Shown one piece after another: positions 57,805-64,000 of a stretch of 64,000 bases of DNA. Each line of letters starts with the position of its first letter. Positions within the stretch are counted from its first letter, which is position 1. A program made the translations under genes and the position numbers. The notes under the pieces are model-generated. The model was given only the letters and a program-made list of their open reading frames with translations, was not told the origin of the DNA and did not search any database. The stretch is from Clostridia bacterium (GTDB taxonomy: Bacteria > Bacillota > Clostridia > Oscillospirales > Butyricicoccaceae), in the NCBI GenBank assembly GCA_017408985.1, contig JAFQTO010000020.1, positions 62,001 to 126,000 of the forward strand. Direction: 5' to 3'.

Positions 57805-59040
57805 TTGGTTTGTAAGAATTGCGGCGCTTTCTTAAGCGATGATCTTAAAGACTGCCCCGTATGCGGTGCGCTTATCGGCGAAGAGGTCGAAAGTACTGCT
57901 GCAGTCAATGAAGCCGTTATTTCCCCCGATGCTAACGAAGAGGCCAATTTTAAGAAGAAGAAAAAATCCACTATGGTTATTGTGACTGTTGTGCTGTCCG
58001 TTCTTCTTGTTTTGGCAATTACCCTCTGTGTACTGCTTACCGTTGACGGTGTCTCGGATAAAGTCAAAGGTTTCTTCTCTGATGTTTTCTCGAGCACAGG
58101 TACAAGCAAGAAGAATAACCCTGATGACGTAGTCGCTGAGTATATGGGCAGCCAGCTGACCAATACCAAGCTGAATTATTATTACTACGATGTCTACGAG
58201 ACCTTTACAAATATGTACGGTGATCAGACTGAGGCTGTTCTCACCTATGTTCTCGAAGAGGGTGAAACAGTTCAGGATTTTATTGTTGAGTGCGCTATCA
58301 ACGAATGGGCAAACACTGTTGCCCTCAACAATAAAGCTTCTCAGGATAATTATACCGTTGATGCCGACGTACAGTCTGAGATCGATTCAATTCTTTTGAC
58401 GATCAATGAGGCTGCTCTTTCCAGCGGATACACCAGCGGAGATGCATTTATCAAATCCTTGTACGGCTCTTTCAGCACAACTGAAAGCTACGTAGAGCAT
58501 TATAAAGAATCCACCTACGCTTATATGTTCAAGATGGAGTATTTTAACGAAAAATACTACGATTATATGGATGATCTTGACGGTCTTGATACATATAACT
58601 ATTCTGTCAGACATATTCTCTTTATGCCTGAAGATGATACCAAGGACGCTGATTGGGCAGCTGCGGAACAAGAAGCAAACAAGATCTATCAGGAGTGGCT
58701 TGACGGTGAGGCAACCGAGGACAGCTTTGCCGCCCTTGCAATAGAGCATTCTGCCGATACCGGTTCCGCTTCGTACGGAGGACTTTACGAGGACATCTAT
58801 GACGGCTATATGGTAGAAGAGTTCAACGATTGGTGTCTTGATTCTTCTCGCCAGCCCGGTGATCATGCTATCGTTAAGACTGAGTATGGCTATCATATTA
58901 TGTACTTTGTATCCTTTGTCAACCCCAATGCTTACAGCACAGCAAGCAACGATCTGACTAATTATATTAACACCCTTAAGAATGGTCAGACTCCAACCAC
59001 ATATCTGGACAAAGTAACCATCAATACTGTCGCAGAATAA
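57805..59040 (+). CDS. Zinc-ribbon, membrane-anchored parvulin-type foldase
   Basis: A 411-residue protein with an unusual layout: a cytosolic zinc ribbon (Cys3, 6, 17, 20: CKNCG and CPVCG), a linker with KKKKK, one membrane helix (about 56-80), then an outside SurA/PrsA-like helical part and a PpiC parvulin domain (about 268-375: YSVRHILFMPED, FAALAIEHSADTGSASYGGLY, IVKTEYGYHIMYF). Peptidyl-prolyl isomerase and chaperone of exported proteins is the likely role. TTG start, with TAGGAG 10 bases upstream and its own promoter. PrsA is usually a lipoprotein; this one is anchored by a helix instead. Confidence 0.85.
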   Translation: MVCKNCGAFLSDDLKDCPVCGALIGEEVESTAAVNEAVISPDANEEANFKKKKKSTMVIVTVVLSVLLVLAITLCVLLTVDGVSDKVKGFFSDVFSSTGTSKKNNPDDVVAEYMGSQLTNTKLNYYYYDVYETFTNMYGDQTEAVLTYVLEEGETVQDFIVECAINEWANTVALNNKASQDNYTVDADVQSEIDSILLTINEAALSSGYTSGDAFIKSLYGSFSTTESYVEHYKESTYAYMFKMEYFNEKYYDYMDDLDGLDTYNYSVRHILFMPEDDTKDADWAAAEQEANKIYQEWLDGEATEDSFAALAIEHSADTGSASYGGLYEDIYDGYMVEEFNDWCLDSSRQPGDHAIVKTEYGYHIMYFVSFVNPNAYSTASNDLTNYINTLKNGQTPTTYLDKVTINTVAE

Positions 59041-59054
59041 TGATCTGTGTAACC

Positions 59055-59087
59055 AAAAGACCGCCCGTACGGGCGGTCTTCTTTTGT
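59055..59087. terminator. Bidirectional terminator between foldase and rsgA
   Basis: A 24-bp perfect palindrome (59057-59080, AAGACCGCCCG / CGGGCGGTCTT) preceded by AA and followed by CTTTTGTTT. Serves both convergent units. Confidence 0.9.
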
Positions 59088-59122
59088 TTATGTCCGGAAT
59101 AGGAAAATTTCTTTGCACTTCT

Positions 59123-60004
59123 TTAATATTCGCTTACTTCCGAAAGTTCCTGATATATCTTTTTGTAGCTGAGATAACGCGAAAGTCTTTTTTCATCCTT
59201 TTCCATATACTCTTTAACGGGACAATCGGGCTCGTTTATATGTACACAATCGGTAAAACGGCAGTTACCCGTCAGTTCATACAGTTCGGGAAAATGCTTC
59301 TGCAGGTCAAATTTGTCAAGCTTGTCCATTCTTGTTATTTCAAAGGAGGAAAAACCCGGAGTATCAGCAACAAAGCTGTTTTCGCCTATTGACAAAAACT
59401 CTACGTGACGGGTTGTATGCTTGCCGCGTTCTATTTTTTTGCTGATATCCCCTACCGTGATCTTAAAACCGGGATCAATCAGATTCAATATACTTGACTT
59501 ACCTATTCCGGAATTGCCTGTAAAAGCCGATATTTTGTTAGATAACAGAGCTTTGATATTGTCTATTCCCTCTCCGCTTACGGCACTTACACGAATAACA
59601 CGAAATCCCGCATTGCAGTATATGTCGTACAGATCGTCGCTGCGGTCGAGATCAGACTTGTTAAGCAGCAGGATCATATCTATACTCTTGATAGATGCGA
59701 TAACAGACATTTTGTCAATAAGGTATGTATCAGTCTTTGGAGGTGAGTTGGACGCGACAACAAAAAGCTGATCAATATTAGCAACGGCAGGGCGAATAAG
59801 CCAGTTTTTTCTCTGGAGGACTTTGGATATATGCCAGCTCCCGTGGGAATGCTGCACTTCTACCCTATCACCCGGCACCGGAATTACCTTTCCGATACGC
59901 AGTTTGCCGTCAAGCGAACAATTGAACATATTTCCGGAGGCAGATACGGTGTATCTGCCTCCTACGCCTTTTATGATGATTCCTGTTTCTATATTATTCA
60001 TCAT
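59123..60004 (-). CDS. rsgA: Ribosome small subunit-dependent GTPase A
   Basis: Circularly permuted GTPase for late 30S maturation. 293 residues: N-terminal OB fold (about 5-70), G4 NKSDLD, G1 GNSGIGKSS, G3 DTPGF, and a C-terminal zinc site CRFTDCVHINEPDC. The start overlaps the prkC stop (ATGA). The rsmB-rlmN-prpC-prkC-rsgA order equals that of B. subtilis. Confidence 0.96.
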   Translation of the reverse strand: MMNNIETGIIIKGVGGRYTVSASGNMFNCSLDGKLRIGKVIPVPGDRVEVQHSHGSWHISKVLQRKNWLIRPAVANIDQLFVVASNSPPKTDTYLIDKMSVIASIKSIDMILLLNKSDLDRSDDLYDIYCNAGFRVIRVSAVSGEGIDNIKALLSNKISAFTGNSGIGKSSILNLIDPGFKITVGDISKKIERGKHTTRHVEFLSIGENSFVADTPGFSSFEITRMDKLDKFDLQKHFPELYELTGNCRFTDCVHINEPDCPVKEYMEKDEKRLSRYLSYKKIYQELSEVSEY

Positions 60005-62160
60005 TTGAATTTGACGCTTTCCTGAGTTGTTGTCTTGCCGTTCTGGATAACCGTTACGTTATTGTATCCTTCAAAAGCGGTCAAAGGTACAACTATATGC
60101 CCCTCCGAGGCGTAATGGACGCCTTCGTATTCAACGTAGCTGTTGACTTTGACGGTAACGGATATTTCTCCCTCTGCATCAATGAATACAACATTATAGT
60201 TGATCTTGCGCTTGATAGGATCGTCGGGATAGGGATCGGTGCTTACACCGTATCCTTTTTCGGTAGGCTCGTTACCGCCGTCCGGGCCTGTGCTGACATG
60301 GTAGGTGATGATCGTTCCCCGTGCAACCTTGGAATTGGGAGCGATCGTCTGGTAGATGATCATACCCTTCTCAGCTTCATCAGGCATATAGATAGGCGTG
60401 CCGGCAATAAGTCCCGCACCGTCAAGCAGATCCAAAGCCTCATACTCGGTCATACCGACTATGCCGGGAACGGTAGTCATATCTGCAGACGAACCCAAAC
60501 TGTAGTAAACGGTGACCGTATCATTCCGTATGACTGTAGAGCCTGCTACGGGGCTGGTATATACTACCTGACCTGCGGGGTACTGATCATTAAATACCCC
60601 CTCAAGAACTGTAATGATACCCTTCTCTCTGAGTTCTATCTCAACGTCATTGGACTCCTTGCCGGAGTAATCCTCAAGCTTAAAGGATCTGCCTCCGCGG
60701 CTGATATCTACAACTATCTCCTGCTTGCTGGAAACCGACCGCTTTGCTTCGGGCGTCTGGCTGATTATTTGACCTTCGGCATATTCTTCGTTGTACAGAT
60801 ATTCGCCCGCCACAATATTGTACTCGTAATATTCAAGTGAATTTATTACCTCTTCGTAATAGAGTCCCACAAGATTGGGAACCGTTATTTTGGAGTTATT
60901 GGGCGAGCCAAATGGGTCGATCACCTTGATTATAAACAGCATTGCACCGCCAAGAAACATAAGAATAGCTATCAGGGTGAACATGACCGTTCCGGTGAAG
61001 CTGGTCCAATTATACTTGGACCGCTTTACCGGGCGCTTTTTAGGCTGAGGCTTTTTGACTTGATTGTTGCCGTTCACTTTTTTGTGAGAATCTCCTTTGA
61101 TTGCATACTTGACCTTACCGCCTTTTTTTGCAGGCTTTTTGATTGTTTTCTTTTTTAATGTGGATGATTTGGCTGCTTCTTTCCCGATTATCGAATTATC
61201 TGCTTCGCCTTCATAAGTTTCTGTCTTATCGGTCTTTGTTTCAATTTTGGTATTTTCTGCTTCTGCATTATCCTCTGTTTTATCAGGTTCAGCTCTGTGT
61301 GTCTGTGATATATCCAGCGGCAAAGTAAAGTGCGGATCACTTCTGAAGCACTCAAGATCGTGAACTATCTCCCCTGCCGATGCGTAGCGTCTGGACAGAG
61401 CAGGATTCATAGCCTTCATTGTAATCGTTTCAAGGGTAGTGGGGATATTATCTACAAAATCAGAAGGAGGCAGAGCCATAGAATTGATATGCTGCAAAGC
61501 GACCGAAACGGGATTATCTCCCTCAAAGGGCAGTCTGCCCGTCAGCATTTCATACATAACTATACCAAAGGAATACAGATCTGATCTTGCATCTATAAGG
61601 CTGCCTTTTGCCTGCTCGGGAGAAACGTAATGAACTGAACCAATCGCCTCACCAAGACCGATAGTACCCTGGGAGACCATATTCTTTGCAATACCGAAAT
61701 CGGTAACTTTAAGGGTTCCGTCACGAAGCAGCATCATATTCTGAGGTTTGATATCACGATGAATGATATTGCGGCTGTGTGCGTGTTCAAGAGCCTTTGC
61801 GATCTGCAGAGCAAAGAACGTCACTTCTTTCCAGGGCAGTGCATTTCTGCGCTGCAAGTATTCCTTGAGTGTAATACCGTCGATAAGCTCCATCACGATA
61901 TATTCGGTGTCCTCAAAGTGTGACACGTCGTAAACCGATACGATATTTGGGTGGGACAGTATCGCTACAGACTGAGACTCATCATGAAACTGTTTGCGCA
62001 GAGATTTGTCGGCAAAATATTCTTCCTTAAGTATCTTTATAGCGACAAAGCGGTTAAGACGGTTGCAGTGTGCTTTGTACACAACAGACATGCCGCCTAT
62101 TCCGATCACCTCTAATATTTCGTAACGTCCGTCAAGGACTTTTCCAATATACTTGTCCAT
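60001..62160 (-). CDS. prkC: Eukaryotic-type Ser/Thr protein kinase with PASTA domains
   Basis: Membrane kinase that senses peptidoglycan fragments. 719 residues: kinase domain (1-275) with GIGGMSVVYKA, Lys42 (VAIKILK), HRDIKPQNMML, DFGIAK and HYVSPEQAKG; a charged Lys-rich linker; one membrane helix (about 385-410); then outside PASTA modules, three clear (starting near 425, 495 and 565), and a C-terminal beta domain of about 80 residues. In B. subtilis PrkC is required for spore germination by muropeptides. The phosphatase gene precedes it by 12 bp. Confidence 0.96.
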   Translation of the reverse strand: MDKYIGKVLDGRYEILEVIGIGGMSVVYKAHCNRLNRFVAIKILKEEYFADKSLRKQFHDESQSVAILSHPNIVSVYDVSHFEDTEYIVMELIDGITLKEYLQRRNALPWKEVTFFALQIAKALEHAHSRNIIHRDIKPQNMMLLRDGTLKVTDFGIAKNMVSQGTIGLGEAIGSVHYVSPEQAKGSLIDARSDLYSFGIVMYEMLTGRLPFEGDNPVSVALQHINSMALPPSDFVDNIPTTLETITMKAMNPALSRRYASAGEIVHDLECFRSDPHFTLPLDISQTHRAEPDKTEDNAEAENTKIETKTDKTETYEGEADNSIIGKEAAKSSTLKKKTIKKPAKKGGKVKYAIKGDSHKKVNGNNQVKKPQPKKRPVKRSKYNWTSFTGTVMFTLIAILMFLGGAMLFIIKVIDPFGSPNNSKITVPNLVGLYYEEVINSLEYYEYNIVAGEYLYNEEYAEGQIISQTPEAKRSVSSKQEIVVDISRGGRSFKLEDYSGKESNDVEIELREKGIITVLEGVFNDQYPAGQVVYTSPVAGSTVIRNDTVTVYYSLGSSADMTTVPGIVGMTEYEALDLLDGAGLIAGTPIYMPDEAEKGMIIYQTIAPNSKVARGTIITYHVSTGPDGGNEPTEKGYGVSTDPYPDDPIKRKINYNVVFIDAEGEISVTVKVNSYVEYEGVHYASEGHIVVPLTAFEGYNNVTVIQNGKTTTQESVKFK

Positions 62161-62172
62161 AATTGATGCTCC

Positions 62173-62907
62173 TTAAAATGCACAGATAACAATGGTGATG
62201 TTATCGTGTCCGCCACGTGAATTGGCGATATCGGCAAGAGATTTGCAGGCTGCTTCTACAGAGTCATTAGTGCACACCTCAAAATGAATTTCGGGCTCAC
62301 TGACAGCTTCAGTCAATCCGTCGCTGCACAGCAGGATATATTCACCGCTCTTTATCTCAGCGGTGTATGTATCACATTTGACCGAGGGCTCAACTCCCAA
62401 AGCGCGGGTAATGACGTTTTTTACAGGATGAGACACAGCCTCAAGGGGCGTGATACTTCCCTGCTGTATCATTTCATTGATAAGTGAATGATCTGTGGTC
62501 AGCTGGGTTATTCCGTCCTCACTGATATGATATGCGCGGCTGTCACCCACATTGGCGATAGTTATCTTGTTTTTGCAGGCAATAAATCCTACAAAGGTAG
62601 TTCCCATACCCTCAAGGGACGGGGTCTGTACGGCAACATTATAGATACTCCTATTAGCTTTAGACACCGCATCGGTCAAAAAAGTTCCGCAATTTTTGAC
62701 TTTTTCTCCCTTTTCGCAAAAATCGGAAAAAGCAGACTCCACGGTATTGACCGCAATACTGCTTGCAGTCTCGCCCCCGCTTGCTCCGCCCATTCCGTCA
62801 CACACGGCAGCAAGCAGCAGAGAACCATCTTTGCTGCAGGTTATCAAGAATCTGTCCTGATTGCTTTTTCTGATTTTTCCTTTGTCCGTAAAACCGTAGT
62901 AGTTCAT
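62173..62907 (-). CDS. prpC: PP2C-type Ser/Thr phosphatase
   Basis: Metal-dependent phosphatase of 244 residues that reverses PrkC. The metal ligands are in VCDGMGGASGGE (about 36-47), NVGDSRAY, CSDGLTEAV and GGHDNITIV. No membrane segment. It lies between rlmN and prkC with short gaps, the standard arrangement. Confidence 0.96.
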   Translation of the reverse strand: MNYYGFTDKGKIRKSNQDRFLITCSKDGSLLLAAVCDGMGGASGGETASSIAVNTVESAFSDFCEKGEKVKNCGTFLTDAVSKANRSIYNVAVQTPSLEGMGTTFVGFIACKNKITIANVGDSRAYHISEDGITQLTTDHSLINEMIQQGSITPLEAVSHPVKNVITRALGVEPSVKCDTYTAEIKSGEYILLCSDGLTEAVSEPEIHFEVCTNDSVEAACKSLADIANSRGGHDNITIVICAF

Positions 62908-62920
62908 AAAACACCACTCT

Positions 62921-63955
62921 TCACAGTGTAGTTTTTCCTCGTCTTAATTGTCCGCACGCAGCATCTATGTCTCCTCCAAGGCTTCTGCGTACGGTAGTAT
63001 TGATGCCCTTTGTGTTTAGTATTTCCTGAAACCTGCGAATATTAGCAGGAGGAGAAGGAATAAGAGGACTGCCCGGAAGCTTGTTCAGGGGTATAAGATT
63101 GACGTGACACAAAAAGCCGCCTAACAAAGATGCCAATTGGTATGCATCTTTGACCGAATCGTTGACATCCTTTATCATTGCGTACTCAAACGAGATACGT
63201 CTGTGTGTTTTGCCGAAATATCTCCTGCACGCAGGAATAAGCATCTCAAGAGGATATCTGTGATTTATGGGCATAATCTTGTCTCTCGTCTGATTGTTGG
63301 GTGCGTGAAGTGATACAGAAAGTGTAAGCTGCAGTTTTTTATCGCTGAGTTCGTCTATTTTGGGTACAATACCGCAGGTTGACAGAGAAATATGACGCAT
63401 TCCTATGTTGAGGCCGCCGGGTGCAGATACTATGTCCAAAAAATCCATTACGTTATCGTAATTGTCCAGAGGCTCACCCGTACCCATAAGAACGATGTTG
63501 GACACCGTTCTTCCACTGTCTTTCTGCGCCATAAGTATCTGGCCGATAATCTCACCTGCCGATAGATTACGTGAACGGGCGGGATCAAACGATGCGCAGA
63601 ATATGCATCCCATTTTACAGCCTGCCTGAGTGGAGATACATATACTTGTTCCATGCTTGTACTCCATCAGAACCGACTCAATACTGTTGCCGTCACGCAG
63701 ACCAAAAAGATACTTTATCGTACCGTCTTTTGACGAGACCTGTTTTTTGAGAAGCAGAGGCATTTCGATATAACAGTTTTCGTCAAGCTTGGCACGCAGG
63801 TCTTTTGACAGATTTGTCATTTGTGAAAAGTTGTCAACACCCATAGAAAGCCACTTGAATATCTGTCCCGCTCTAAAAGCAGGTTCTCCGACAGATAACA
63901 TATACTCGGAGAGACTTACGGGTGTCATTGAGCTTATACAGAGTTTATTATCCAT
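62921..63955 (-). CDS. rlmN: 23S rRNA (adenine-C2)-methyltransferase RlmN
   Basis: Radical SAM enzyme that methylates A2503 of 23S rRNA and A37 of some tRNAs. 344 residues with the cluster Cys113, 117, 120 (CKMGCIFC), GTGEPLDNYD, SLHAPNNQTRDKIMPINHRYP, and the C-terminal methyl-carrying Cys in ACGQLRRG. The ATG overlaps the stop of the partial gene upstream by one base. Confidence 0.97.
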   Translation of the reverse strand: MDNKLCISSMTPVSLSEYMLSVGEPAFRAGQIFKWLSMGVDNFSQMTNLSKDLRAKLDENCYIEMPLLLKKQVSSKDGTIKYLFGLRDGNSIESVLMEYKHGTSICISTQAGCKMGCIFCASFDPARSRNLSAGEIIGQILMAQKDSGRTVSNIVLMGTGEPLDNYDNVMDFLDIVSAPGGLNIGMRHISLSTCGIVPKIDELSDKKLQLTLSVSLHAPNNQTRDKIMPINHRYPLEMLIPACRRYFGKTHRRISFEYAMIKDVNDSVKDAYQLASLLGGFLCHVNLIPLNKLPGSPLIPSPPANIRRFQEILNTKGINTTVRRSLGGDIDAACGQLRRGKTTL

Positions 63956-64000
63956 TATTTTTTCCTATCCAGCAAAGCAATAAAGAATCCGTCACAGTTA
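63955..64000 (-). CDS. rsmB: 16S rRNA m5C methyltransferase RsmB, last codons only (partial)
   Basis: At the window end the minus strand encodes NCDGFFIALLDRKK and then TAA (63957-63955), which matches the DGFFIA(K/L)L C-terminus of RsmB/Sun. The gene order rsmB-rlmN-prpC-prkC-rsgA of Firmicutes supports this. Only 14 residues are visible, so the name rests mainly on context. Confidence 0.7.
   Translation of the reverse strand, partial: NCDGFFIALLDRKK

Overview
The window reads as chromosomal DNA of an anaerobic, spore-forming Gram-positive bacterium of the class Clostridia, most likely an Oscillospiraceae/Ruminococcaceae-type gut organism. The grounds are the sporulation genes (spoIVB, a sipL-like gene next to spoIVA, a SpoIVFB-like protease, ytfJ/gerW, a sporulation-type D-Ala-D-Ala carboxypeptidase), a complete six-gene Rnf complex with acetate kinase, an ispH-rpsA fusion, the eukaryotic-type kinase/phosphatase pair of Firmicutes, and Firmicute gene order in almost every block. 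No rRNA, tRNA, CRISPR array, phage or intact transposase was seen.

Layout. 1-7.3 kb, plus strand: xseB (cut by the window edge), ispA, dxs, nadK, argR, recN, tyrS; isoprenoid precursor synthesis with DNA repair, as in the Bacillus xseAB-ispA-dxs-ahrC-recN block. 7.4-8.7 kb: spoIVB, whose 3' end is followed by a hairpin-rich repeat and a decayed second copy of its own last codons. 8.7-12.3 kb: AT-richer accessory genes (small GRAM/PH-like protein, XRE regulator, two GNATs, CDP-alcohol phosphatidyltransferase, small exported protein). 12.4-17.5 kb: adenine deaminase, acetate kinase, methyltransferase, DUF1292 protein, GNAT, and a DMT-type transporter pseudogene. 17.5-24 kb, minus strand: tmcAL, rnfCDGEAB and a small membrane protein. 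24-27.7 kb, plus: sipL-like, spoIVA, M50 protease. 27.7-33.9 kb: split radical-SAM pair, rplS with promoter and leader, lepB, rbgA, rnhB, yraN, a phosphoesterase. 34-37.3 kb: tig-clpP-clpX. 37.3-37.8 kb: a 491-bp element with perfect 21-bp terminal inverted repeats. 37.9-43.3 kb: two-component system followed by VTC-domain protein, DUF4956 membrane protein and CotH-type kinase. 43.4-53.3 kb: lon, engB, M50 protease, scpA, scpB, DUF2953, ytfJ, D,D-carboxypeptidase, rluB, RpiR regulator, flavoprotein. 53.3-55.9 kb: cmk and ispH-rpsA. 56-64 kb: xer recombinase (minus), ogt and a zinc-ribbon parvulin (plus), then, on the minus strand, rsmB (last codons only), rlmN, prpC, prkC and rsgA.

How the parts fit. 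Rnf would couple reduced ferredoxin and NAD to an ion gradient while acetate kinase makes ATP; both suit fermentative growth. SpoIVB, SpoIVA, the SipL-like protein, the M50 protease, YtfJ and the carboxypeptidase belong to forespore/mother-cell signalling, coat basement layer and cortex. The least understood set is the sensor kinase/regulator plus VTC-DUF4956-CotH group, which looks like a surface or phosphate-polymer/protein-phosphorylation system. Several sites suggest post-transcriptional control: a Shine-Dalgarno sequence buried in a perfect hairpin before the carboxypeptidase gene, a reinitiation-type start inside ispH-rpsA, and two genes whose strong Shine-Dalgarno is followed by ATT/ATA rather than a standard start codon.
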